From: an uncultured Bilophila sp.
GTDB taxonomy: Bacteria > Desulfobacterota > Desulfovibrionia > Desulfovibrionales > Desulfovibrionaceae
Assembly: GCA_910585945.1 (NCBI GenBank)
Contig: CAJUHZ010000041.1
Location: 1-22,762 of the forward strand
Direction: 5' to 3'
Length of the DNA: 22,762 bases
This document shows, one piece after another, positions 8,056 to 17,064 of this stretch. The position numbers and the translations under genes were made by a program. The notes under the pieces were generated by a model. The model had not been told where the DNA came from, ran no database searches, and saw only the letters and a list, made by a program, of their open reading frames with translations. Every line of letters begins with the position of its first letter. The first letter of the stretch is position 1.

Positions 8056-8086
8056 GGCGCGCCGGCCTTCTCCGGGCTGGCGCGCC
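8056..8086 (+). terminator. Possible nifUS terminator hairpin
   Basis: GGCGCGCCGGCC pairs with GGCTGGCGCGCC (12 bp, one G-T pair, 7-base loop), beginning 25 bases after the nifS stop. There is no T-run after it, so it may slow or stop polymerase only weakly, or act with Rho. Confidence 0.4.
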
Positions 8087-8135
8087 GCGCGAAGCTTCGG
8101 GCGCACAAAATGCGCCTGTCCCGGATTTTTCCCCC

Positions 8136-8164
8136 TTGCCAACGATGTTTTTTTCGGCTACATA
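8136..8164 (+). promoter_or_regulatory. Candidate rho promoter
   Basis: A TTGCCA -35 box (5 of 6 to consensus) is followed after 17 bases by TACATA in an A/T-rich setting (gctacatatctttgg). The -10 match is only moderate. Confidence 0.4.
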
Positions 8165-8491
8165 TCTTTGGACAACGGCGTTGTATGCCGTTATGCCTGC
8201 CTTTACACCACGCAAAATTCCCTTTTTTTCTGGAGTATGAAAAGCGATTTTCGGTGTCGCTGTGTCGCGTGAAAGCGGATGCGGAAGTATTCCGTACCGT
8301 TTTCAGCGTGCGCTGATGTGTCAGGTACTCTGCTTCAGAGCATCATTACAGTGAAGGCGCTCCCTCCGGCGGTTCCGGAGGGACGTTCACGGCGCTTTGT
8401 CGGGCGTCATTCGTTCACTTCTTACCACGAGCAACGGAACGGTATGCGGAAGAAGAAAACAGGCGTCGAGCCGCTGCAGGAAGGCTCGACC

Positions 8492-9742
8492 ATGAGTCTG
8501 ACCGAACTGAAGAACATGAGCATGCCCATGCTCATGGAGATGGCGGAACAGTACGAAATTGAAAACGTCAGCGCCATGCGCAAGCAGGAACTGATTTTTT
8601 CCATGCTTCAGGCCTGCGCTTCCCGCAGCGGCGCCATTTACGGAGACGGCGTGCTGGAAATTCTGCCTGACGGGTACGGCTTTCTGCGTTCGCCGCTGTC
8701 CAGCTATATGCCGGGGCCGGATGACATCTATGTTTCGCCTTCCCAGATCCGGCGTTTTTATCTCCGCAAGGGGGATGTGGTTTCCGGGCAGATCCGCCCT
8801 CCGAAAGAGGGGGAACGCTATTTCGCCCTGCTGAAGGTAAAGGAAATCGGGTACGAGCCGCCGGAAAACGCCCGGCATGTGGTGCTCTTCGACAACCTGA
8901 CCCCGATTTACCCGGATCGCCGTCTCGTCATGGAAAACGGGGAGAAAAATCTCTCCTGCCGGGTCATCGACCTCATGTCGCCTGTCGGGCGCGGCCAGCG
9001 CGGGCTTATCGTGGCCCCGCCGCGCACGGGCAAGACCATCCTGCTCCAGAACATCGCCAATTCAATCAACGCCAACAACCCTGAAGTCTATCTCATTGTG
9101 CTGCTCATTGACGAGCGCCCCGAGGAAGTGACGGACATGGAACGCACGGTGAAGAACGCGGAGGTCATCAGCTCCACGTTCGACGAGCCGCCGCAGCGTC
9201 ATGTGCAGGTCTGCGAGATGGTGCTGGAAAAGGCCAAGCGCCTTGTGGAACGCAAGCGCGACGTGGTCATCCTGCTTGACTCCATCACCCGTCTCGGGCG
9301 GGCGTACAACGCCGTCACGCCGTCGTCGGGCCGGGTACTTTCCGGCGGGCTTGACGCCAACGCCCTGCAGCGCCCCAAACGCTTTTTCGGCGCGGCCCGC
9401 AATATTGAAGGCGGCGGGAGCCTGACCATCATCGCTTCCGCGCTGATCGACACCGGCTCGCGCATGGACGAAGTGATTTTTGAAGAGTTCAAGGGCACGG
9501 GCAACATGGAGATTTATCTGGATCGCCACCTTGCCGAAAAACGGGTCTTCCCGGCCATTGACATCAACCGCACCGGCACCCGCAAGGAAGATCTGCTCCT
9601 GCCTGACGACGTGCTGAAGCGCGTCTGGATTCTCCGCAAGATTCTGGCCCCCATGTCTTCCATCGACAGTATGGAATTCCTTCTGGACAAGATGCGCGGG
9701 ACAAAATCCAACAGCGATTTCATCAACGCCATGAGCAAGTAG
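8492..9742 (+). CDS. rho: Transcription termination factor Rho
   Basis: A 416-residue hexameric RNA-dependent ATPase/translocase that ends transcription. Seen: an N-terminal Rho helical domain (MSLTELKNMSMPMLMEMAEQ), a cold-shock-like RNA-binding domain (DGYGFLRSPLSSYMPGPDDIYVSPSQ split over residues 55-80), a P-loop APPRTGKT near 174-181, Walker B VVILLDSITRLGRAYN, the Q-loop region GGLDANALQRPKRFFGAARN, and the R-loop/arginine-finger region (ALIDTGSRMDEVIFEEFKGTGN). I start at 8492 because AGGAAGG (8478-8484) sits 7 bases upstream and the protein then has the usual length. An in-frame ATG at 8444 would add 16 residues. It stands alone, with a strong terminator 60 bases downstream. Confidence 0.96.
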   Translation: MSLTELKNMSMPMLMEMAEQYEIENVSAMRKQELIFSMLQACASRSGAIYGDGVLEILPDGYGFLRSPLSSYMPGPDDIYVSPSQIRRFYLRKGDVVSGQIRPPKEGERYFALLKVKEIGYEPPENARHVVLFDNLTPIYPDRRLVMENGEKNLSCRVIDLMSPVGRGQRGLIVAPPRTGKTILLQNIANSINANNPEVYLIVLLIDERPEEVTDMERTVKNAEVISSTFDEPPQRHVQVCEMVLEKAKRLVERKRDVVILLDSITRLGRAYNAVTPSSGRVLSGGLDANALQRPKRFFGAARNIEGGGSLTIIASALIDTGSRMDEVIFEEFKGTGNMEIYLDRHLAEKRVFPAIDINRTGTRKEDLLLPDDVLKRVWILRKILAPMSSIDSMEFLLDKMRGTKSNSDFINAMSK

Positions 9743-9805
9743 AAGTCGTTCGCCAGTCTGACGCGGCGTGAAAGGCGCCGTGCATGAGTCAAAAAAACGT
9801 GTGTT

Positions 9806-9848
9806 CTCCCGCAACGCCGGCAAGCGGCAGGCGTTGCGGGAGTTTTTT
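9806..9848 (+). terminator. Strong intrinsic terminator after rho
   Basis: A perfect 13-bp stem, CTCCCGCAACGCC (9806-9818) with GGCGTTGCGGGAG (9830-9842), is followed at once by TTTTTT (9843-9848). On the minus strand the same stem is followed after 8 bases by a T-run, so it may also serve the convergent AsmA-family gene. Confidence 0.93.
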
Positions 9849-9880
9849 CATCCATCGTCCAAAGGATTTCGACTCGAACG

Positions 9881-11935
9881 CTACAACCCCAGGAGATTTT
9901 TGAGGGCGTTGCCTGTCTGACGCGCTTTTTCTTTTGTGTCGCCGCCTCCCTTGAGTATGCCTTCCACTGTGTTTTGCAGGAGGCGTCGCGTGTCCACAGC
10001 ATAGGAAGGAGCGTGCAGGGGGCCGGAAACGCGCACGGGGACGCCAATGCCGCCCACGCGGATCGTTCCGGTCACGTCCAGGGTTTCGGCGGGCAGGCTG
10101 ACGGTTCCGGCGGCCGCAGCGTCGATGCCGTTGCCGGTCAGCGCGACGTCGCGCAACGTGACAAGTCCGTTGACGGCCGTGAACGCTCCGTTCAGCCGGG
10201 AAAAGCTGAAGCTGCCGCCCTGTCTGACTCCGGCGGGCGCGCCCGAGGGGATAAGCCCGGCCCTCACGCTCAGATTCGCGCCGGTCACGTTGCCCTTGCC
10301 GTTCAGGGAGCGGCGCACGGCCCCATCCACGGATTCCCCGGCCGCCGCCGGGCCACGGGCCGCGAGATTCGCGGACAGGCCGATGCGGCCGTCCACATTG
10401 GCTGTTCCGGCGGCATCTTTCAGCAGGCCACCCAGGTGGACGCCTTCGACGTTGAGATTCAGGCCGTAACGGGGCGGCGTGGACGCCAGCCTTGCTTCGG
10501 CATTGAGGGTGGCGGCCCCTTCGTACAGCCGGAACGTGCAGGGGCGCAGATTGTACGCGCCAGCCTCTCCGGTCAGTGTGGCCAGCAGGCTGTCAAGGCT
10601 GATTCCGGCGACGATCAGGCGCTGGACGGCAAGGCGGACGTCAAGACGCGGCCAGGAGACTTTTGCGGCCGCGGGCGAATCCGCGACTGCCGGCGCGCGC
10701 GTCGCTGCCGGAACGGCCGCCGTGTCGGCCTTGTCGGGATCAGAAGTGGCGGCCGTTGTTTTCGGCGGCAGATAGCGATCCACGTTCACTTGCCCAGCGT
10801 CAAGCCGGGCCGTGAGGCTCATGGGGCTGTTCCTGGGCGCGGCAAGCGTCGCTTCGCCCTTGAGGGGCGTGCCGTCGAGCCTGGCGTCAAGGGCGGAGAG
10901 GCGGAGTTCCGTGCCGGCAAGGGTGGCCTTGCCGCTCAGCGAACAGGCTGTCAGCGCCGTCGCGTCCCGGGTTTCCAGACGGACGCCGCACGCGGCCAGC
11001 GCGGCCCGGGGCGATCCTTCAAGCTGGAACGACGCTTCGCCGGAAGGAAGCTTCGGCCGGATCGCGGCGCTGACGCGGCCCGCAAGCAGCGACGTTGCGC
11101 CCCGGCTGAGCGAGAGGGCAAGATCCTTTATGTCGAGCGTTTCCGTGGCGAGGGAAAAGGCGATGCCTCCCGTGTCGGCCAGAGAGAGGGCGAGGGTATG
11201 ACCTTGCGCCGTCAGATCGGCCGTCGCTCCAGTGAGGCGCAGGCTGGAGGCGTCCAGAAAGAGATCGCTCGCGAGGGAGAAGCGAATGCGCGGATCCGCT
11301 GCTTCGGGCGTCTCGGGAGCGTCAGGCGCGGCGTCGCCCTCTGCCCGTCGCAGGAAAGATCCCTGAACAGTGATGTTTCCGCTCCGGTTCAGCCCCACGT
11401 CTGTAGCGGTCAGCGCGAGATCGTCAATTTCGGTGCGCGTCGCTCCATCCCTGATGCTCAGGCGGCCCCGGTCGATTTCCAGCCGGGCCAGAGAAAAGGC
11501 GGGAAGCCGGACGGCCCTGTCCTGGGGAGAGCCTGGCTTGTCGGGCGCAGGAGAAGCGGGGGCGGAAGGAGAGGGCGCGCCCTGTTTCAGGGCGTCCCGG
11601 TTGAGCGTGATGTGCGGCGCGCCGAGGCGTATTTCGTCGATCTCCACGCGGCCGCGCAGCAGGGGGAAGAGGGCGACAGTGACCGTTGCGCTTTCCAGCG
11701 TTGCCGACGCCGCATCGTCCGCATTCCCCCACGCCGCCTGCCCCAGAGTCAGGCCAAGGCCGGGGAAAAAGGACAGACGCGGCCCGGAGGCGAGCGTCAG
11801 CGGGCGGCCGGTGGCTCCTTCCACCATGTCGGAGACGGCCGCGCCGATTTTGTCCGAATTGAGGCGCACCAGCAGCGCCAGAGCGCCGAGGATGAGAAGA
11901 ATGCCGGCAAGGACCGACAGCAGAATACGCTTCAT
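9881..11935 (-). CDS. AsmA family protein
   Basis: A 684-residue protein anchored in the inner membrane by an N-terminal segment (LLSVLAGILLILGALALLV, about residues 4-22), with the remainder in the periplasm. The first 100 residues (ATGRPLTLASGPRLSFFPGLGLTLGQAAWGN region) and the C-terminal part (LNGAFTAVNGLVTLRDVALTGNGID, split over residues 585-620, then GTVSLPAETLDVTGTIRVGG) are typical of the AsmA family. This family is now viewed as relatives of bridge-like lipid transfer proteins that support outer-membrane homeostasis. Two Ala/Pro-rich low-complexity linkers are visible near 118-136 and 395-425. GGGAGAA precedes the ATG. It is monocistronic, convergent with rho and divergent from trmI. 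The exact paralogue (AsmA, YhjG or other) cannot be decided. Confidence 0.9.
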   Translation of the reverse strand: MKRILLSVLAGILLILGALALLVRLNSDKIGAAVSDMVEGATGRPLTLASGPRLSFFPGLGLTLGQAAWGNADDAASATLESATVTVALFPLLRGRVEIDEIRLGAPHITLNRDALKQGAPSPSAPASPAPDKPGSPQDRAVRLPAFSLARLEIDRGRLSIRDGATRTEIDDLALTATDVGLNRSGNITVQGSFLRRAEGDAAPDAPETPEAADPRIRFSLASDLFLDASSLRLTGATADLTAQGHTLALSLADTGGIAFSLATETLDIKDLALSLSRGATSLLAGRVSAAIRPKLPSGEASFQLEGSPRAALAACGVRLETRDATALTACSLSGKATLAGTELRLSALDARLDGTPLKGEATLAAPRNSPMSLTARLDAGQVNVDRYLPPKTTAATSDPDKADTAAVPAATRAPAVADSPAAAKVSWPRLDVRLAVQRLIVAGISLDSLLATLTGEAGAYNLRPCTFRLYEGAATLNAEARLASTPPRYGLNLNVEGVHLGGLLKDAAGTANVDGRIGLSANLAARGPAAAGESVDGAVRRSLNGKGNVTGANLSVRAGLIPSGAPAGVRQGGSFSFSRLNGAFTAVNGLVTLRDVALTGNGIDAAAAGTVSLPAETLDVTGTIRVGGIGVPVRVSGPLHAPSYAVDTRRLLQNTVEGILKGGGDTKEKARQTGNALKNLLGL

Positions 11936-12004
11936 AAGGTTCTCCCGAATCTACGGATGCATACAGGCACGGCAAACGTAGCATGGCGGCGTGGCCGGAG
12001 CAAC

Positions 12005-12033
12005 TTGACAGGCGGCAAGCTCGTCTGTACGCA
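12005..12033 (+). promoter_or_regulatory. Candidate promoter of the trmI-abcF-trmH operon
   Basis: A perfect TTGACA (12005-12010) is followed after 17 bases by TACGCA (12028-12033), running into TAAAAAG. It lies in the 128-base divergent gap with the AsmA gene. AAAGGAA (12052-12058) then precedes the trmI ATG at 12064. Confidence 0.5.
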
Positions 12034-12063
12034 TAAAAAGATTCACATTGAAAAGGAAACACC

Positions 12064-12974
12064 ATGCCAGCTTACGGAGAACTCGCCCTTATCGCGACGC
12101 CGCGCGGCAAACGCGTCTTGCGCCGCATTGAAGAAAACCAGGATATGCACACTCAGGACGGCATCCTCCGCATGGCCGATGTGGCGGCCGTGCCGTACGG
12201 GTCTGAAGTGCTGACCAGCCTTGGCGTGCCCTTTCGCATCCAACGGCCGACGCTTGCCGATTTGATCAAGGGCGTCAAACGCCAGACTCAGATTTTGTAT
12301 CCCAAGGATATCGGCTACCTGTGCGCCCGTCTTGGCGTTGGGCCGGGGCGTGTCGTGATCGAAGCGGGGACGGGATCGGGCGGCATGACCATCGCGCTGT
12401 CCTGGTTTTCCGGCCCCACGGGGCATGTTCATACCTTTGAAGCCAGAGAGGAATTCCACCGGCTGGCCCGGCGGAATCTGACCTGGGCCGGTTTGGGCGA
12501 CAATGTGACCATGCATTGCCGGGATATTGCCGATGGTTTCGGTGACGTACGGGACGCGGACGCGCTCTTTCTCGACGTGCGCACGCCCTGGGAGTATTTG
12601 CGGCACATTCCGGCCGCGGTGAGTCCGGGCGCGGCGCTGGCCTTTCTGGTGCCCACGGTGGATCAGGTGAGCCGCCTGCTGCTGGGTCTGGAGCAGGGGC
12701 CGTTCGACGATGTGGAGGTGTGCGAAATTCTTGTGCGGCGCTGGAAGCCCGTAGCGGATCGCCTCCGCCCCGAGGACAGGATGGTGGCGCACACGGGCTT
12801 TCTGCTCTTCGCCCGGCATCAGGAACGCTCGGAAACATGGAACGCCTTTCGTTCTCTCGGGACACGGGAGCGGAAGCAGGAAGCCGCGCGCCTTGAGCGG
12901 ATCGAACGCCTCGGCCAATCTGACCGGTCCGAGCAGTCAGATCGGTCTGGCGATGACGCGACGACGGACCCGGC

Positions 12975-12978
<4 letters not shown>
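12064..12978 (+). CDS. trmI: tRNA (adenine-58-N1)-methyltransferase, TrmI family
   Basis: A 304-residue S-adenosylmethionine-dependent enzyme expected to make m1A58 in the tRNA T-loop. Seen: an N-terminal small beta domain, LYPKDIGYLCARLGV, the SAM-binding IEAGTGSGGMTIALSW (about residues 99-114), the acidic loop TFEAREEF, and ADALFLDVRTPWEYL, the usual FLDxPxPW region with Arg-Thr in place of the common Pro. The C-terminal tail after about residue 265 is Arg/Glu-rich and contains a tandem QSDRS-E-QSDRS repeat (residues 285-295), which is not part of the enzyme fold. The gene ends in an ATGA overlap with the ABC-F gene, so the two are co-translated. Bacterial TrmI is usually a tetramer. Confidence 0.92.
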
Positions 12979-14951
<1,973 letters not shown>

Positions 14952-14972
14952 ACCTGTGAAAGGACACGCCCC

Positions 14973-15563
14973 GTGACACGAGAAATCACCCAGCGGCGAA
15001 GGGAAAAGCTGGAAAGAGTGCTGTCCCAGCGCCAGAAAGATCTGACGCTTGTGCTGGCCAACATTCACGATCCTCATAATGTTTCGGCTATTTATCGCAG
15101 TGCGGACGCCTTCGGGGTGGCTGCGGTGCATCTGTATTATACGGATACGCCGTTTCCCGCGCTCGGGCGCAAAAGCTCCGCCTCGGCGCGCAAGTGGGTC
15201 GATTCCATACGGCACAAGACAGTCGACGATCTCCGCGCCGCCCTTGCCGGGGGAGACCGGCAGATCCTCGCCACCTCCTGTTCGCCCGAGGCGAAGCCGC
15301 TCGGGGCGTATGATTTCACCCGTCCCACGGCGGTGATCATGGGCAACGAGCATGGCGGGGTGCCGGAGGAACTGTGCGGGCTGGCGCATGGGGAAGTGTA
15401 TATTCCGATGTACGGCATGATCCAGAGTTTCAATGTGTCCGTGGCTGCGGCCATTATCCTGTATGAAGCCGCCCGGCAGCGCACGGCGGCGGGCATGTAC
15501 GCCCGGCCGAGCTATTCCGGGGAGGAGTACGCGCAACGCCTTGCCGCCTGGCTTGAAAAATAA
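14973..15563 (+). CDS. TrmH/SpoU family RNA 2'-O-methyltransferase
   Basis: A 196-residue SPOUT methyltransferase, close in size to TrmH, which makes Gm18 in tRNA. Seen: motif 1 ANIHDPHNVSAIYRSADAFG (about 26-45), motif 2 AVIMGNEHGGVPEEL, and motif 3 IPMYGMIQSFNVSVAAAIIL, which build the knotted SAM site. The start is GTG at 14973, supported by AAAGGA (14959-14964) with 8-base spacing. It follows the ABC-F gene by 21 bases and is the last gene of that operon. tRNA Gm18 is the best guess from size and motifs; an rRNA or other tRNA target is possible. Confidence 0.91.
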   Translation: MTREITQRRREKLERVLSQRQKDLTLVLANIHDPHNVSAIYRSADAFGVAAVHLYYTDTPFPALGRKSSASARKWVDSIRHKTVDDLRAALAGGDRQILATSCSPEAKPLGAYDFTRPTAVIMGNEHGGVPEELCGLAHGEVYIPMYGMIQSFNVSVAAAIILYEAARQRTAAGMYARPSYSGEEYAQRLAAWLEK

Positions 15564-15584
15564 TCCCGCCCGCGCGTTCCGCCC

Positions 15585-15613
15585 TTGACCCCCGGTTTTC
15601 TCGTGCGTAGCAT
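15585..15613 (+). promoter_or_regulatory. Candidate promoter of the lipoprotein gene
   Basis: TTGACC (15585-15590), a 17-base spacer, and TAGCAT (15608-15613). The predicted start of transcription falls near 15620, so the repeat element at 15622-15678 would form the 5' end of the mRNA leader. Confidence 0.5.
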
Positions 15614-15621
15614 GTCGGGGC

Positions 15622-15678
15622 GGCGAATGTCCTCATGATTCGGCCTGTGGGATGAATCATGAAATGATCTGTAGACAC
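15622..15678 (+). repeat. Mosaic intergenic hairpin element, copy C
   Basis: GGCGAATG (15622-15629) leads into 13-nt arms at 15633-15645 and 15650-15662 around a TGTG loop (11 Watson-Crick pairs, one G-T pair, one mismatch). ATGAAATGA (15659-15667) and GTAGACAC (15671-15678) follow. It aligns with bases 19-76 along its whole length with one gap. Differences inside the stem partly preserve pairing, which hints that the structure matters. Confidence 0.62.
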
Positions 15679-15701
15679 CACGCCCCGGGGGAAACAACGC
15701 C

Positions 15702-16211
15702 ATGCCGCCATTTCGCCCTGTTCTTCAGGTTTTTCGCCTTTTTCCGTTTCTCTCGCTTCTTGCGGCCGGGCTGTGTCTGGGCTGTTCCGGGCAGTCCGCG
15801 AAGCATCTGCCCTGCGCCCGCTGGGAATCCATCGCCCCGCAAACTGTCCGGATGCGGCATCTCCTGTTCCGCTACCAGGTTGTGCCCGTGGGAGATGAAG
15901 TCGGCGTGATGGCGGAGGCCTCTCCCCGGCCCGATCGCCTTCCGGACTGGGCCGCCTGGTATGGAGAAATCGGCCTGGATATTTATATCACCGATGAAAA
16001 CGGGACAGTGCTGGCGCGACAGGGCGTGACTCTCCCGCCTCGTTCTCTTGATCCCGAGGCGGCCTTGCCTGTGCAGGCGCGCTTCAACCTGGGCACAAAC
16101 GCCGGGCGGCCCCTGTTTGTGGCCTTTGGCTACCGTCTGATCCTTGCCGATGCGCCTCCGGATGCGGCCACGCGCAAGATTCTGGTCGCTGAGGGGGCGC
16201 TGGAACGGTGA
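15702..16211 (+). CDS. Putative lipoprotein of unknown function
   Basis: A 169-residue protein with an N-terminal hydrophobic signal (LFPFLSLLAAGLCLGC, about residues 13-28). Cys28 is the likely lipidated residue, although the lipobox CLGC lacks the usual Leu at -3. The mature part is soluble, with predicted beta strands (VRMRHLLFRYQVVP, IGLDIYITDENGTVLARQGV) and a C-terminal FVAFGYRLILAD. I do not recognise a named domain. The ATG is preceded by GGGGGA (15687-15692), 9 bases away. It has its own probable promoter and a leader that includes repeat copy C. A terminator-like hairpin lies 90 bases after the stop. Confidence 0.72.
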   Translation: MPPFRPVLQVFRLFPFLSLLAAGLCLGCSGQSAKHLPCARWESIAPQTVRMRHLLFRYQVVPVGDEVGVMAEASPRPDRLPDWAAWYGEIGLDIYITDENGTVLARQGVTLPPRSLDPEAALPVQARFNLGTNAGRPLFVAFGYRLILADAPPDAATRKILVAEGALER

Positions 16212-16300
16212 GCGCCGCGGCTCCGTTTTTCCACGTCCGTCAGAGACTCGAAGCCGTGCCGAAGGCGTTGTCCCAGGGGCAGCCCTCACGAACCCGCCTG

Positions 16301-16337
16301 CTGCAAGGCCGCCTTTTTGCATCCGGCGGCGTTGCAG
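16301..16337 (+). terminator. Terminator-like hairpin after the lipoprotein gene
   Basis: CTGCAAGGCCGCC (16301-16313) pairs with GGCGGCGTTGCAG (16325-16337) at 12 of 13 positions; the loop contains TTTTT. There is no T-run after the stem, so efficiency is doubtful. Confidence 0.4.
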
Positions 16338-16377
16338 GGCCAACATAGACCTTGCGGCATGTCCAATACGGCTTCAT

Positions 16378-16531
16378 CCAGTGTCTAATTGCAAAAATTC
16401 TACGCAGAATTCTGCGAAGAATTTTTGCAGGATCGTTCGCGAAAAAACGTGGTTTTTCGCGAATGAAGCCGGCTACGCCACCGCAAACCCCTTACGGATT
16501 TTGTAGTGTCTACTTTTCAAGTAGACACTGG
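16378..16531. repeat. MITE-like segment with 14-bp terminal inverted repeats (element copy F)
   Basis: The left end CCAGTGTCTAATTG (16378-16391) and the reverse complement of the right end, CCAGTGTCTACTTG (16518-16531), agree at 13 of 14 bases. Inside are a 38-bp palindrome centred on GAATTC (16391-16428, 18 of 19 pairs), a perfect 11-bp hairpin TTCGCGAAAAA/TTTTTCGCGAA (16436-16446, 16453-16463), and a perfect 11-bp hairpin AGTGTCTACTT/AAGTAGACACT (16505-16515, 16519-16529) that forms the right end. GCGAATGA (16459-16466) and GTAGACAC (16521-16528) match the blocks in the other copies. No target duplication and no transposase are seen, so a mobile origin is inference. Confidence 0.5.
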
Positions 16532-16568
16532 TGTTTGTCCCTTGCCGGCCGGAAAATATGATAAAGAT

Positions 16569-16607
16569 GCTGGCGCCCTGCAAAGCTTAAGATTGCAGAG
16601 CGCCAGC
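16569..16607 (-). terminator. Probable terminator for the minus-strand secreted protein gene
   Basis: 15-nt arms at 16569-16583 and 16593-16607 pair at 14 of 15 positions around a 9-base loop. Read on the minus strand the stem is followed by a T-rich stretch (ATCTTTATCATATTTTCC). It lies about 110 bases beyond the stop codon at 16717, a rather long 3' end. Confidence 0.55.
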
Positions 16608-16716
16608 GGATGGCGTGCCGTGTTTTTCGGCGCGGCTCAGGCGCGTCCCCTGAGGGCATGAGGAAGGGGTGCGCCTACGGGCTTGAGCAACACGCCGGAA
16701 CAGTTATGTAGGGCTT

Positions 16717-17064
16717 CTACTTGGTCATGTACTTGCCGTCGGGCATCAGCGTGATCTGGCCGGAAGCATTGACGGGCACGCCGACCCACGTTGTGCTGTT
16801 GCCGTCCTTGTCGGTGACCTTGATATCCCAGGCTTCCGCGTTTTCGGTACGGCTGACGGCGATTTCGGCTTTGTCGCCGTTGGGCAGGGTTTTTTCCTCA
16901 AGCAGATTTTCCTGCCAGGCGTTCGCGTTGGTGGGGGAGAGGTACAGGGTGTAGAAGTCAAACTGCGCCCCGTTGAAAATATTGACCTTCTTGTCCATGG
17001 CCATGGCCTGGCCGGCCAGGGTCAGGAAGCCCATGACGATAAACGCCGTCAGAAGCCGTTTCAT
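16717..17064 (-). CDS. Small secreted protein of unknown function
   Basis: A 115-residue protein with a clear signal peptide (MKRLLTAFIVMGFLTLAGQ, then AMA before MDKK; cleavage near residue 22). The mature part of about 93 residues has the pattern VNIFNGAQFDFYTLYLSP, WQENLLEEKTLPNGDKAEI and WDIKVTDKDGNSTTW. This resembles a small beta-sandwich domain found in many bacterial periplasmic proteins (I.N.tg..i..LY.Sp....W...lL....LpnG). I know of no established function. I start at 17064 because GGAG lies 8-9 bases upstream and the signal peptide begins there; the frame stays open much further upstream to 17547 without coding character. It is divergent from the GlcG/HbpS-like gene. Confidence 0.8.
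   Translation of the reverse strand: MKRLLTAFIVMGFLTLAGQAMAMDKKVNIFNGAQFDFYTLYLSPTNANAWQENLLEEKTLPNGDKAEIAVSRTENAEAWDIKVTDKDGNSTTWVGVPVNASGQITLMPDGKYMTK

Larger units (their letters stand above)
8032..8491 (+). other. nifS-rho intergenic region and rho leader
   Basis: This 460-base gap holds a GC-rich hairpin just after nifS (12-bp arms 8056-8067 and 8075-8086, one G-T pair, no T-run). It also has a probable rho promoter (TTGCCA 8136-8141, 17-base spacer, TACATA 8159-8164) and a second perfect hairpin TCCCTCCGG/CCGGAGGGA (8361-8369, 8375-8383) within the transcribed leader. The rho leader would be about 320 bases. rho genes are commonly autoregulated through their leader, which would suit this length; the mechanism here is inference. 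A tiny frame at 8237-8272 is open but too short to call. Confidence 0.5.
16212..16716. other. Gene-free region rich in palindromes
   Basis: These 505 bases carry no convincing gene. They hold five separate hairpins or palindromes: 16301-16337, 16391-16428, 16436-16463, 16505-16529 and 16569-16607. The middle three lie inside a segment bounded by 14-bp inverted repeats. The outer two look like terminators of the flanking genes. Bases 16608-16716 show nothing further. Confidence 0.7.

Noticed and set aside
6523..8142. A 539-codon minus-strand frame opposite nifU and nifS
   Set aside because: The plus strand carries canonical NifU and NifS residues throughout; this frame has no recognisable motif.
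8237..8272. An 11-residue frame (MKSDFRCRCVA) preceded by TGGAG in the rho leader
   Set aside because: Too short to support as a leader peptide without conservation data; the ribosome site is also too close to the ATG.
9974..12214. A 746-codon plus-strand frame opposite the AsmA-family gene
   Set aside because: Arg/Gly/Gln-rich translation without domains; the minus strand has a signal anchor and AsmA features.
16370..16540. Target-site duplication around the MITE-like segment
   Set aside because: The bases flanking 16378 (ttcat) and 16531 (tgttt) do not match, so no duplication can be claimed.
16301..16607. A CRISPR-like array
   Set aside because: The repeats are unlike one another, there is no regular spacing and there are no cas genes; they are separate palindromes.
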